DNA of 64,000 nt, taken from CAYSPG01 sp964432885. GTDB taxonomy: Bacteria; Bacteroidota; Bacteroidia; AKYH767-A; OLB10. Below, piece by piece: positions 17,201 through 25,248 of this stretch (the first letter of the stretch is position 1; each line of letters opens with the position of its first letter). Below the pieces are notes generated by a model. It was not told the origin of the DNA. It made no database searches and saw only the letters and a list, made by a program, of their open reading frames with translations. Location: assembly GCA_964432885.1 (NCBI GenBank), contig CAYSPG010000010.1, positions 1 to 64,000 on the forward strand, written 5' to 3'. A program made the position numbers and the translations under genes.

Positions 17201-18880
17201 TGGGATATTACCTTAAATGCACCTTATACCAATAATGCCAATGTGTATTTAACATCACCCATTTTTGACTTTACAAATGCTGTTGACACACGCTTAGATT
17301 TTTGGCAAAACTGGTCAACAGAAAATGGATGGGATGGAACACATATGGAAGTATCAGTTAATAACGGCCCGTGGACGCATTTTGGAAATTGTCAGGCCGG
17401 ATTACCAGCCAACACGGCTTTCAACTGGTACACAGGCACTATTAACTCTAACCCTGGTATTAACTGCGCATGGGAAGGTTTGTCTTCAGGTTGGCAGCAA
17501 TCTATTTGGTTTAACTTAAGCAATAACCCACAAACTATTTCTTTTAATGGTCAACCCAAAGTTCAGTTCCGCTTCCAATTTACAAGCGATGCATCGGTTA
17601 CAGGTATTGGCTACTCAATTGACGATTTCTGTTTAACAGTACCTGTTCCATTAACAACCACACCAACAGCAATTACCGATTTGCCAACAACACCACACTT
17701 AAATTTTCCAGGCCAAAGTATTTGTTTCCGTACCACTATTAAAAATGATGGTACAACAGCAATAAACTCAACTGCTGTACAATTGGTAATTGACAATACA
17801 CCAATTTCGTTGGATACGGTTAATTATTCACCTGCGCTTGCATCGGGCGCAAGCCAAAATTATCAGTTTAGTACGTGCTGGACAGGTGCGCCAGGCTTAC
17901 ATACCGTATGTGCTATAACCAGCTACCCAAATCAAAGTACAGATTTAAAACCGGTAAACGATACCATTTGTTATACAATTTTAATTTTCGATTCGGCACA
18001 AATTGGTACTCAACCAAAATGTTATGATTTTGAAGCAGGCCCACAGTGGGTAACATTAAATTCAATAAACCTACTGCCTACATCAAGTTGGACATTGGGT
18101 CAACCTGCAAAAACAACTATTAATACTGCACACAGTGGTACTAATGCATGGGTAACAGGAACACTTACCGGCAACTATTCGAACCGCGACACGTCATCAT
18201 TATTCTCGCCACTGTTTATTATTAATGGTGCCTTAAATTACAACATCACTTTTTGGACAGCATTTAAAACCGAAAAGAATGAAGATGGCGGAACACTTGA
18301 ATATTCATCAGACTACGGGGTAACATGGAAGCAGTTAGGAAATCAACAATCACCTAACTGGATGAATACACTTGATATTACAGCATTGCAAATTGGTGCA
18401 CCGGGTCCAGTACCTCATGCCGGATGGAGTGGAAATGCAACAGGATGGGCAAGTCGCGGACACGATTTTTGCCTTGGAATGCAAGGTGTTCAAAATGTAA
18501 TTTTCCGTTGGAGATTTAATTCAGACTTTAGTGTGGAGGATGAAGGATGGGCAATTGATGATGTATGTATAACCCCACTTACCGGAACATGTCCTGTTGG
18601 TGTTGAAGAAGTAAGTGAGTCGCTTGAGCTTTTACAAAATCAACCCAATCCGTTTGATGATGTTACAGCTATTACTTTTAGCATAAAAGAAAAAGGACAT
18701 ACCGAATTGCAAATACTCGATATTACCGGCCAGTTAATTTCAACACCCATTAGCGAGGAGTTAAGCGTTGGAAACTACACGGTAAATCTACATGCAGGCA
18801 GCCTTGCTTCAGGTGTTTATTTTTATGCACTTAAGCATAACGATACGCGCATGGTTCGCAAAATGGTAGTTGCCAAATAA
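14279..18880 (+). CDS. Giant secreted T9SS protein with five MAM-like jelly-roll repeats
   Basis: This 1533-residue protein has a signal peptide (MNKLITTFCLVLISLTGFSQ). Five similar jelly-roll modules start near residues 22, 312, 617, 930 and 1248. Each begins CxDFESGNVGW or a variant, has an SGTxAWDI strand, and closes with IDDxCV. Between modules are CARDB/Ig-like linkers. The C-terminus is a T9SS domain (LLQNQPNPFDDVTAITFSI, GVYFYALKH, RKMVVAK). It is likely a surface adhesin or polymer-binding protein; no catalytic motif was seen. Upstream, TACTTTTG at 14222-14229 fits the -7 promoter element. Its own terminator follows. Confidence 0.88.
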   Translation: MNKLITTFCLVLISLTGFSQNCFWHENMEVIDSVTSVGTPTWTANTRISHSGLQCDSVQVGTGTVSYLETDVMDLTGNIYVQLSFWHICRIDFFDGGTVEYSNDGGVNWQPIPTNLFDPTLPTHGAFTGQGGVFTSATSLSWDPANPGTVATNAMWELARWDVSSIVGGQNQIKFRLKLSDLSNPGPSGYPGWFVDDICVEAAPCELIPPVVTYINPLQGTVYNLGPFNVFADITDGSGLLTQDLTYTVNSGAPTTIAMTFVTGNTWTAQIPAVLEGDTVCYSITAVDNSGCNNSTTSNTLCFITSNGVTFPYCDNFDITTNLWVDSGAVAGSIWELGTPNTWPAAPHSAPNSWEVALNQPYANNTLAYLYSPVFSFTGVANASIELWVDAQCENFWDGTNLQCDTTGSGNWFIIGNCAGNDPNPGTNWYNQCSINSVNEPAWSGTSQVIAGQPGWFKAKHSLSMLDNVQYAQFRFQFSSDASVTGDGIGIDDICITVPSPQDAGVAQIYQPGGQAPAGACIPVSVLLQNMGSQPITTTTVTYVQTSGAGMPQTGTVTWNGFLNPNDTATVIITPCFTVPAGPFCVQAYTSLVNDGNFFNDSTTICGIGIPVLTPTICDDFESGNVGWVASPNTATGWNLGAPAYGATTGAHSGTNAWDINLTGPFTNNQSDTLYTPIYDMSSPSVLNPNISFWQNRNVNTGNDGMRIEYETNSNGIWQVLGVYQDGNGSNWYNQANVNFSAIPGWDGNSNGWQRHTYFLAAATPFPGTQFIRFRFIFTSGFNIPLDGVSIDDFCVNIPCANDVGVTYVNSYTQFLGGSAAEGTQDSVTVTLHNYGTANQSTANITYQIVQNGVPVFTSNPYTWNGTLTTNLPGWNATNIILPQTFTVPAGAFQIIAWVTLTGDCDAANDTLNIGGVGVPVIAIDYNTPYCDDFESGNVGWTVNFGTGGDPGSIWEFGLPNVAPTNTAHSGTTAWDITLNAPYTNNANVYLTSPIFDFTNAVDTRLDFWQNWSTENGWDGTHMEVSVNNGPWTHFGNCQAGLPANTAFNWYTGTINSNPGINCAWEGLSSGWQQSIWFNLSNNPQTISFNGQPKVQFRFQFTSDASVTGIGYSIDDFCLTVPVPLTTTPTAITDLPTTPHLNFPGQSICFRTTIKNDGTTAINSTAVQLVIDNTPISLDTVNYSPALASGASQNYQFSTCWTGAPGLHTVCAITSYPNQSTDLKPVNDTICYTILIFDSAQIGTQPKCYDFEAGPQWVTLNSINLLPTSSWTLGQPAKTTINTAHSGTNAWVTGTLTGNYSNRDTSSLFSPLFIINGALNYNITFWTAFKTEKNEDGGTLEYSSDYGVTWKQLGNQQSPNWMNTLDITALQIGAPGPVPHAGWSGNATGWASRGHDFCLGMQGVQNVIFRWRFNSDFSVEDEGWAIDDVCITPLTGTCPVGVEEVSESLELLQNQPNPFDDVTAITFSIKEKGHTELQILDITGQLISTPISEELSVGNYTVNLHAGSLASGVYFYALKHNDTRMVRKMVVAK

Positions 18881-18896
18881 ATAACAATAGCATCCT

Positions 18897-18935
18897 AAAA
18901 AAAGTCCGGCATGTAATTCGTGCCGGACTTTTTTA
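18897..18935 (+). terminator. Rho-independent terminator
   Basis: AAAAAGTCCGGCA and TGCCGGACTTTTTT arms sit around a 9-nt loop, just after the giant T9SS gene. Confidence 0.9.
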
Positions 18936-18989
18936 TTGGGTTAAAAACATGGAACAGGTTTATCTGCCACCAGCTAAACAATATAATTT

Positions 18990-18997
18990 TACATTTG
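18990..18997 (+). promoter_or_regulatory. -7 promoter element for sucD
   Basis: TACATTTG matches the Bacteroidota -7 consensus TAnnTTTG, 28 bp before the sucD start. No good TTG -33 box was found at 17-19 nt. Confidence 0.45.
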
Positions 18998-19025
18998 CAG
19001 CCATTACAAAAATTTGTAACCAGCA

Positions 19026-19907
19026 ATGAGCATTTTAGTAAATAAAAATTCAAAAATAATAGTGCAGGGATTTACCGGAAGTGAAGGTACTTTTCATGCA
19101 ACGCAAATGATTGAATACGGGACCAATGTGGTGGGTGGTGTAACACCTGGCAAAGGTGGCAGCAAGCATTTGGATAAACCTGTTTTTAATACAGTGGCCG
19201 ATGCAGTAAAAAATACAGGAGCCGATGTAAGTATAGTGTTTGTTCCTCCGGCTTTTGCGGCTGATGCTATAATGGAAGCAGCCGAAGCAGGCATTAAACT
19301 GGTAGTGGCAATTACCGAAGGTATCCCCACCAAAGACATGATACAGGTAAAAAATTATTTAAGCAACCGCAATACACGATTAATTGGACCCAATTGCCCG
19401 GGAATTATTACTGCCGAAGAATGTAAGGTTGGTATTATGCCAGGCTTTGTTTTTAAAAAAGGCTCAATAGGTATAGTATCCAAATCGGGTACACTTACTT
19501 ACGAAGCTGCTGACCAGGTGGTAAAAGCAGGTGCAGGAATTTCTACAGCCATTGGTATTGGTGGCGACCCTATTATTGGAACAACAACTAAAGAAGCCGT
19601 TGAGCTTTTTATGAATGATTCCGAAACCGAAGGCATAGTAATGATTGGTGAAATAGGAGGGGGCCTTGAAGCTGAAGCAGCCCGTTGGATAAAAGCCAAT
19701 GGAACCAAACCCGTAGTTGGATTTATTGCCGGACAAACTGCACCTCCTGGCCGCAGGATGGGACATGCCGGTGCCATAGTTGGTGGAGCCGATGATACAG
19801 CAAAAGCAAAAATGAAAATTATGAGCGATTGCGGAATTCACGTGGTGGCATCGCCTGCTGATATTGGCGAAACCATGATAAAGGTTTTAAAAAAGATTCC
19901 TGCCTAA
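19026..19907 (+). CDS. sucD: Succinyl-CoA synthetase (ADP-forming), alpha subunit
   Basis: This 293-residue protein has a CoA-binding Rossmann domain (IIVQGFTGSEGTFHATQMIE, GGVTPGKGG) and the ligase domain. The active-site histidine that is phosphorylated lies in RRMGHAGAIVGG. IGPNCPGII is also characteristic. It forms the catalytic complex with SucC. It has its own promoter element and terminator, so sucC and sucD are transcribed separately here and must be balanced in trans. Confidence 0.97.
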   Translation: MSILVNKNSKIIVQGFTGSEGTFHATQMIEYGTNVVGGVTPGKGGSKHLDKPVFNTVADAVKNTGADVSIVFVPPAFAADAIMEAAEAGIKLVVAITEGIPTKDMIQVKNYLSNRNTRLIGPNCPGIITAEECKVGIMPGFVFKKGSIGIVSKSGTLTYEAADQVVKAGAGISTAIGIGGDPIIGTTTKEAVELFMNDSETEGIVMIGEIGGGLEAEAARWIKANGTKPVVGFIAGQTAPPGRRMGHAGAIVGGADDTAKAKMKIMSDCGIHVVASPADIGETMIKVLKKIPA

Positions 19908-19909
19908 AA

Positions 19910-19950
19910 AAACAAAACGCCACAAAAAATTTTTTTGTGGCGTTTTGTTT
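19910..19950. terminator. Bidirectional terminator between sucD and the usp genes
   Basis: AAACAAAACGCCACAAAAAA is followed directly by its complement TTTTTTTGTGGCGTTTTGTT. The long A/T-rich arms work for both convergent transcripts. Confidence 0.9.
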
Positions 19951-19969
19951 ATAATGATATGGCAGATAT

Positions 19970-20857
19970 TTAATATCCTACCGATATAGTGCTTGGGTCA
20001 GTTTCCATTGGGTGAACTGCCATAACAGGAATTTTTGAATGATTAACTACCTGTGTGGCATAGGTTCCTAAAAATAAACCTGTAAGACTGGGCTCCTGCT
20101 CGGTCATAATCACGGTAAGGTCGGCATCCAGTTCTTCGGCCACCTGCATGGTCATTTTAGCCAGGTTATCGCCTTCTACAAATTTTGTTTCGCAACTTAC
20201 TTCGTGCTTGCCAAGCCATTCCTCAACCTGGTCAACCTTTATTCTGAATTTGCGCTTATTATCTTCATTGGTAAAATTGATAAGGCCAACCACAAACACA
20301 TGCGAACCATAATGACGTGCTACTTCCATAGCATAGTTTACCTTATGGCGAGATGATGGAGTGTCGTCAACAGGCAATACTATTTTTTTAAATCCTATAC
20401 GCTTGCTGTGCGTTTGAACAGATATTACAGGACAAGGGGCCTCCTCAACAACCTTTGATGTATTGGTGCCTACGTTAAACTTTTTGTAACCCGATACACC
20501 ATGGGTACCCATAATTATTATATCTATTTTATCTTTTTTGGCTACCTCCACAATTTTTTTGTAGATGCGACCAACCTCAGTTTTTGAATACACCGAAATA
20601 CCATTATTGGTATGAATGCTGCGTGCAATTTCTTCCATTTTTTTGTCCGATTCGGTTTCTACTTTTTTATCTGCACTACCAAATGCTGCACTAATGGCTG
20701 ATGTAAATGAAACTGTTTCGATAATGTGCAGCAAGTGAATATCGGCCTTTAGCAACTTGGCCATAAATACTGCATGTTCTAAACTAAGTGATGCAGTTTC
20801 TGAAAAATCATAAGGAATAAGTATCCTTTTGATTTCAAAATTTTTGATGGTGCTCAT
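19970..20857 (-). CDS. Tandem-domain universal stress protein (UspA family)
   Basis: This 295-residue protein has two UspA domains (about 8-150 and 155-285). The first contains IKRILIPYDFSETASLSLEH and the nucleotide-binding motif GTHGVSGYKKFNVGTNTSKV. In the second half the motif is degenerate (EQEPSLTGLFLGTYATQVV). Such proteins bind ATP or other nucleotides and aid survival during growth arrest. It follows the paralogous gene at 20870 with 12 bp between them, so the two form an operon. Confidence 0.9.
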   Translation of the reverse strand: MSTIKNFEIKRILIPYDFSETASLSLEHAVFMAKLLKADIHLLHIIETVSFTSAISAAFGSADKKVETESDKKMEEIARSIHTNNGISVYSKTEVGRIYKKIVEVAKKDKIDIIIMGTHGVSGYKKFNVGTNTSKVVEEAPCPVISVQTHSKRIGFKKIVLPVDDTPSSRHKVNYAMEVARHYGSHVFVVGLINFTNEDNKRKFRIKVDQVEEWLGKHEVSCETKFVEGDNLAKMTMQVAEELDADLTVIMTEQEPSLTGLFLGTYATQVVNHSKIPVMAVHPMETDPSTISVGY

Positions 20858-20869
20858 ACGATTATATTT

Positions 20870-21751
20870 TTAGGATAATACAAATTCGGTTAAATCTTTT
20901 CGAACCATGGGACGAATACACAAAACAGGAATCTCAGAATTGTTTATCACCTCTTGTGCATCGGTTCCAATAAACAAGTCGGTAATGATGGTTTCACTTT
21001 GGGTCATTATTATAATCAGGTCGGCATCTTTTGATTGAGCGTATTGTATAATTCCTTCCGGAATGTCATCACCTTCGGTTATTTCACCTGTGCATTGCAC
21101 ATCATAACTTTCAATAAATAGCTGCACTTGGGATAATTGCCTTTTTAATTTATTTACCAAATATTCGTCATCGGTATTTACCACCGAAAATACATGAATT
21201 ACCGAATTAAAAAGTTTAGCCATTTCTATGGCCTTGTTTACTTTTTCTTTGGTTTCTTTGGTAAGGTCGAGAGGCAGAGCAATGTGCTTGCACCCCTTAC
21301 GGTGCTGGCTTCCTTTAATGGTTATAACAGGGCAATGCGCTTCGCGAATTACCCGTGATGTGTTTGAGCCTAAAAATTTTTTCTTAACAGTACTTGCACC
21401 CATCGTGCCCATTATAATTAGCGATGCTTCTATATCATTGGCCTCGGCAATAATTTCTTCATAAATTTTGCCTGTTCGGATATTTACTGTTGTGGTTATT
21501 TTTTCTTCGTTAAATATTTTAACAGCCAGTTCATCTAGCCTGCGTTGTATGTCCGATTGAATTTGGTCGGCATAGTTTTCATCTTTAAATATAACGTGCT
21601 TTAAATGCGAAATAAAGTCTTCGTCAATAACATGCAGTATCCTTATATCTGCTTTTGTTAGTCTTGCTAAATTGTATGTTTGTGCTAGTGCGGTAAACGA
21701 TTGCTCCGAAAAATCTACTGGTACTACTATTACATTTCTGTCCGAACCCAT
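20870..21751 (-). CDS. Tandem-domain universal stress protein (UspA family)
   Basis: This 293-residue protein is the first gene of the two-gene usp operon. It has two UspA domains: VIVVPVDFSEQSFTALAQTY opens the first, and GTMGASTVKKKFLGSNTSRV is its ATP-binding motif. The second contains a weaker IGTDAQEVINNSEIPVLCIR segment. Its layout is the same as the downstream gene, implying duplication. A -7-like TATATTTG lies upstream. Confidence 0.9.
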   Translation of the reverse strand: MGSDRNVIVVPVDFSEQSFTALAQTYNLARLTKADIRILHVIDEDFISHLKHVIFKDENYADQIQSDIQRRLDELAVKIFNEEKITTTVNIRTGKIYEEIIAEANDIEASLIIMGTMGASTVKKKFLGSNTSRVIREAHCPVITIKGSQHRKGCKHIALPLDLTKETKEKVNKAIEMAKLFNSVIHVFSVVNTDDEYLVNKLKRQLSQVQLFIESYDVQCTGEITEGDDIPEGIIQYAQSKDADLIIIMTQSETIITDLFIGTDAQEVINNSEIPVLCIRPMVRKDLTEFVLS

Positions 21752-21773
21752 AAAAAATTACCTTTGTTTAATG

Positions 21774-21781
21774 CAAATATA
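21774..21781 (-). promoter_or_regulatory. -7 promoter element of the usp operon
   Basis: Read on the minus strand, TATATTTG fits TAnnTTTG, about 23 bp before the first usp start codon. No clear -33 TTG was seen. Confidence 0.4.
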
Positions 21782-21939
21782 ACAACTTACATTTTAACGA
21801 TTGTGATTTGTGAGTAAAAAATAAAAGTAAGAGTTTTGTTTGATTGGTAATTAACTGTTTGGTTGTGTAGATAGATTAAAAAAGCTGTAAATTTTTCAAT
21901 CAAATAATCATTTTATTGAAATAAAAAATTAGAAAACCT

Positions 21940-22812
21940 ATGATACCCGAGTCTGAACTGATATTAAATGCTGATGGAAGCGTTTATCACCTTAATTTAT
22001 TGCCTGAAGATATTTCGGACATTGTTATAAATGTTGGTGATCCTGACAGGGTTAGTAAGGTGAGTTCTTTTTTTGATAAAATTGAAATTAAAAAGCAAAA
22101 ACGTGAGTTTGTAACCCACACAGGGTATTATAAAGGTCGCAGAATTACGGTATTAAGCACAGGCATTGGTACCGATAATATTGATATTGTTTATAACGAA
22201 CTTGATGCCCTGGTAAATATTGATTTGCAAAAAAGAACGATTAAAGAAAAGTTGTCGTCACTGCATTTAATCCGCATTGGTACATCAGGAGCTTTGCAAC
22301 CCGATATACCGGTTGACTCATTTGTTTTTTCAACCTTTGGATTGGGTTTAGACGGGCTATTGAATTTTTATAAAATGCAAAATACGGATGAGGAAAAAGC
22401 AATAGTTGAAAGTTTCAGAATGCATTACCCTAACAACTGTACCTTGCCGCAGTCATACATAAGCCGATGTTCACCTAAAATGGAAAGCATACTTTCAGAC
22501 GGTATGCATAAAGGTATTACTGCCTCCTGTTCGGGTTTTTATGCTCCGCAAGGGCGCGTTTTAAGGTATGAACTTGCCCGAACCGATATGATAGAAAAGC
22601 TTAACTCGTTTAAATACGCCACTCACCGTGTTACCAATTTTGAAATGGAAACAGGCGCTATGTATGGATTGGCCAAAGTGCTAGGGCATCATTGCTGCGC
22701 TGTAAATGTGATAGTGGCAAACCGGATTGCAGGTAAATTCTCAAAAAAATACGAAGAGAGCATGCATAATCTTATCGAAACGGTGCTAAACAGGCTGGCA
22801 AAGAACCTATAG
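21940..22812 (+). CDS. Nucleoside phosphorylase (uridine phosphorylase-like)
   Basis: This 290-residue protein belongs to the PNP/UDP phosphorylase family, which cleaves nucleosides with phosphate to give ribose-1-phosphate and the base. INVGDPDRVSKV is the phosphate-binding loop, LIRIGTSGAL the central strand and NFEMETGAMYGLA the ribose/base-binding motif with the conserved Glu. It resembles uridine phosphorylase more than purine-specific enzymes, but the base specificity is inferred. It stands alone upstream of the ribosomal protein pair. Confidence 0.88.
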   Translation: MIPESELILNADGSVYHLNLLPEDISDIVINVGDPDRVSKVSSFFDKIEIKKQKREFVTHTGYYKGRRITVLSTGIGTDNIDIVYNELDALVNIDLQKRTIKEKLSSLHLIRIGTSGALQPDIPVDSFVFSTFGLGLDGLLNFYKMQNTDEEKAIVESFRMHYPNNCTLPQSYISRCSPKMESILSDGMHKGITASCSGFYAPQGRVLRYELARTDMIEKLNSFKYATHRVTNFEMETGAMYGLAKVLGHHCCAVNVIVANRIAGKFSKKYEESMHNLIETVLNRLAKNL

Positions 22813-22865
22813 AATTGTATAAGTCACAGGTTTTATATGCCTTTAATTTAAGAGTAAAATTTGTT

Positions 22866-22895
22866 TTGCATTTTTAAATAATAAATTTACTTTTG
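22866..22895 (+). promoter_or_regulatory. Promoter of rplU-rpmA
   Basis: TTG at 22866-22868, a 19-nt spacer and TACTTTTG at 22888-22895 match the Bacteroidota primary sigma factor consensus. It lies about 27 bp upstream of the rplU start codon. Confidence 0.7.
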
Positions 22896-22921
22896 CCGTC
22901 CGTTTTAAAAAACACATAAAA

Positions 22922-23233
22922 ATGTACGCAATAGTAAATATAGCCGGCCAGCAGTTTAGGGTTGAGGAAAAGCAACAACTTTTTGTTCACCGATTGCCTA
23001 ATGCCGAAGGTTCTGAGGTAAAATTTAACGAAGTTTTGCTGGTAGATAACAATGGTAATGTAAAAGTGGGCAAACCTGTATTAAGCAATGCCAACGTATC
23101 GGCCAAAGTAATTGAGCACATGAAAGGCGATAAGGTGCTGGTATTTAAAAAGAAAAGACGCAAAGGCTACCGTAAAATGAATGGACATCGTCAGTTTATG
23201 AGTAAAATAGAAATTAACTCGATAAACGCGTAA
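22922..23233 (+). CDS. rplU: Large ribosomal subunit protein bL21
   Basis: At 103 residues it has the standard length. The N-terminus MYAIVNIAGQQFRVEEKQQL and the basic C-terminal KKKRRKGYRKMNGHRQ stretch are diagnostic. It binds 23S rRNA. It is followed by rpmA after 36 bp, as in most bacteria, and shares a terminator with it. Confidence 0.97.
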   Translation: MYAIVNIAGQQFRVEEKQQLFVHRLPNAEGSEVKFNEVLLVDNNGNVKVGKPVLSNANVSAKVIEHMKGDKVLVFKKKRRKGYRKMNGHRQFMSKIEINSINA

Positions 23234-23269
23234 TTAAAATAAGTTTAACTATTAAATTTTTTAAACAAA

Positions 23270-23533
23270 ATGGCACATAAAAAAGGTGAAGGTAAGGTAA
23301 AGAATAACCGCGAAAGTCATAGCAAACGGTTGGGAGTAAAAATGTTTGGCGGCCAGCATGTAGTTGCCGGAAACATTATCGTGCGTCAAAGAGGAACCCG
23401 GCATTTTCCGGCCGATGGTGTTGGTATGGGTAAAGACCACACCTTGTTTGCATTAATTGATGGCACCGTGGCTTTTAAAAAGAAATCTGATAACAAATCA
23501 TACGTTTATGTTAACCCTATAGCACAGGCATAA
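23270..23533 (+). CDS. rpmA: Large ribosomal subunit protein bL27
   Basis: This 87-residue protein starts MAHKKGEGKVKNNRESHSKR and contains the conserved LGVKMFGGQHVVAGNIIVRQ region. Its N-terminal tail reaches the peptidyl transferase centre. There is no cleavable N-terminal extension of the Firmicutes type. It is the second gene of the rplU-rpmA operon. Confidence 0.97.
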   Translation: MAHKKGEGKVKNNRESHSKRLGVKMFGGQHVVAGNIIVRQRGTRHFPADGVGMGKDHTLFALIDGTVAFKKKSDNKSYVYVNPIAQA

Positions 23534-23554
23534 CAAAAAAACTGTAAACAAAAT

Positions 23555-23586
23555 AAAAAGCCTTCCCGTTTAGGAGAAGGCTTTTT
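23555..23586. terminator. Terminator after rpmA
   Basis: AAAAAGCCTTC and GAAGGCTTTTT are perfect 11-bp arms. The symmetric A/T runs also suit the convergent gene ending at 23617. Confidence 0.92.
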
Positions 23587-23616
23587 GATTTTTAATGCGA
23601 TGCGTTTATTTCTGCA

Positions 23617-24285
23617 TTAGTCTTTTTTACCGCCAAATGTTTTTGAAACACCTGCGTTAAGTTGTGGATTAAATCCGAAATTAAAATGTGAGTCGGTATA
23701 AGTTGCATCTGAATCGCTGTCATCGGGCTGTGAAACCATTGAATCAAAGCCCAAGCCTCCAAAGCTAAAGTTTAATGCCCATCCGCTTCCGCAATTAACA
23801 CCTATAGCAGGGAACAGGTTAAATACAAATCCTCCTGAAGTTGTCTTTTCCTCATCACCACCACCACCATCATCAAAAGTAGAATGACCAAATCGAAATC
23901 CGATATTTGCCTGACCATAGAGTGAAAATATATCACCCATATTTTTAGTAAACCTAACAAAAGGCCCTATCCCAACACCCATTGATTTTGATTCTGCATC
24001 CGGGTCACCGGTTTCTTCGTAGGTGGTTTTGCCAGACACTATGTCAAACCATAAACCGGCCATAAACTTATCGCTTATGTTATAGCCAATGGCAGGCGAA
24101 AAATTTACGGACATGGTTCTTGTTGCTTCTTCATACGTATCACCATATTCATCTTCATACTCATCAGTAGAATTACTGCTGTTTACTCCAATGCTTCCAC
24201 CAAGCAAAATTCCACCTTTTTGAGCATTCACTGTTGTCGCAATCGCTATAGCGCCTGCAAGCATAAATAGTTTTGTTTTTTTCAT
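23617..24285 (-). CDS. Outer-membrane beta-barrel protein (porin-family-like)
   Basis: I choose the ATG at 24285 (222 residues): it starts a typical signal peptide (MKKTKLFMLAGAIAIATTVNAQ), whereas the longer frame adds 29 unlikely residues. The mature part has alternating strands such as MSVNFSPAIGYNISDKFMAG and SLYGQANIGFRFGHS, and ends in a strand typical of eight-stranded barrels (HFNFGFNPQLNAGVSKTFG). An acidic loop (STDEYEDEYGDTYEE) probably faces outward. The function is unknown. Confidence 0.75.
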   Translation of the reverse strand: MKKTKLFMLAGAIAIATTVNAQKGGILLGGSIGVNSSNSTDEYEDEYGDTYEEATRTMSVNFSPAIGYNISDKFMAGLWFDIVSGKTTYEETGDPDAESKSMGVGIGPFVRFTKNMGDIFSLYGQANIGFRFGHSTFDDGGGGDEEKTTSGGFVFNLFPAIGVNCGSGWALNFSFGGLGFDSMVSQPDDSDSDATYTDSHFNFGFNPQLNAGVSKTFGGKKD

Positions 24286-24424
24286 TTTGTTTTGTTTTAA
24301 TGTTTGTGCCCTAAAAGTAAGCCATGTTGTAAATGGCAATGTGCTGTAAAAAACAGAGTTTTTACCAACCAAATGTTAATACTAAACTGGTTAAAAAAGG
24401 TAAAAGCAGAGTAGAAATAAGAAC

Positions 24425-25084
24425 TTAATTCAAAACAATTTTTTGTTTGTAAACCTCATTATTTAAACTCATAACTGCCACATACATACCATGTTTGAAT
24501 GGCAAATAAATTCCCCGCACCAGTTGACTGGCCGGCACTTGCAACAAAAGTTTTCCTTCAATAGAGTAAAAATTAACTTTCATTTTATCACTGATGTTTT
24601 TGTTGTGGTTACCAAGCAGTTTTACAAAACCGTTGGCTGGATTGGGCGTGATAAAAAAGTTATTTGAAATTTCGGGGTTAATAACCCCTGATGATGTTGT
24701 TACAGTAAAATTAGCTGTACCCGATGGGCCTGCCACAATGCCGGGTGTACATGGCGATGGGCCAAACCCCTGGTCAACCTGAACTGTAAAAGTATAATTG
24801 CCAGCGGCAAGCTTACCAAGTTCAAAGGTGTCTTCATCGGTACATATAACAGTTAACATGCCGGTGCAATGAAGCGTAAAGGCATTAAAGGTAAATCCGT
24901 TTTGAAAAAAACCACTTGTTGCATCATTACAAGGGCCTGATGAAAAATCGGCATTCAAAATTATTGATACAGAATCATTGGTTGTGGGATTGGCAGGAAC
25001 AACCGTTAAGCTATTAATCCATTGAGCATGCAATTGCATTAAAAACAAGCAAAGGCATAATGTGAGTGTGAGTTTGGTTTTCAT
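24425..25084 (-). CDS. Small secreted T9SS type A sorting-domain protein
   Basis: This 219-residue protein has a signal peptide (MKTKLTLTLCLCLFLMQLHAQ) and one Ig-like beta-sandwich (INSLTVVPANPTTNDSVSII, YTFTVQVDQGFGPSPCTPG). Next comes a T9SS domain (NNFFITPNPANGFVKLLG, KQKIVLN). It may be a small surface adhesin module. A TACATTTG -7 element lies just upstream. Confidence 0.82.
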   Translation of the reverse strand: MKTKLTLTLCLCLFLMQLHAQWINSLTVVPANPTTNDSVSIILNADFSSGPCNDATSGFFQNGFTFNAFTLHCTGMLTVICTDEDTFELGKLAAGNYTFTVQVDQGFGPSPCTPGIVAGPSGTANFTVTTSSGVINPEISNNFFITPNPANGFVKLLGNHNKNISDKMKVNFYSIEGKLLLQVPASQLVRGIYLPFKHGMYVAVMSLNNEVYKQKIVLN

Positions 25085-25101
25085 TCTAAAATTGTTTTAC
25101 A

Positions 25102-25109
25102 CAAATGTA
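25102..25109 (-). promoter_or_regulatory. -7 promoter element
   Basis: TACATTTG on the minus strand, 18 bp before the T9SS gene start at 25084, matches TAnnTTTG. The best upstream TTG is 22 nt away, somewhat too far. Confidence 0.4.
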
Positions 25110-25248
25110 TATGCAAAATCAATAACCTTAACAAACAAATGAGATAAATTTTTTAAACTAAATTTGCGACAACCGTTTGCTGTTTACCATTAAAAAATAT
25201 TCTGAACTGTAAACTGCAAACAGTAAACTGCAAATCATAAACTTCAAA

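Noticed and set aside
24286..24372. Upstream start for the beta-barrel gene
   Set aside because: The 29 extra residues are unlike a signal sequence; the ATG at 24285 gives a typical one.
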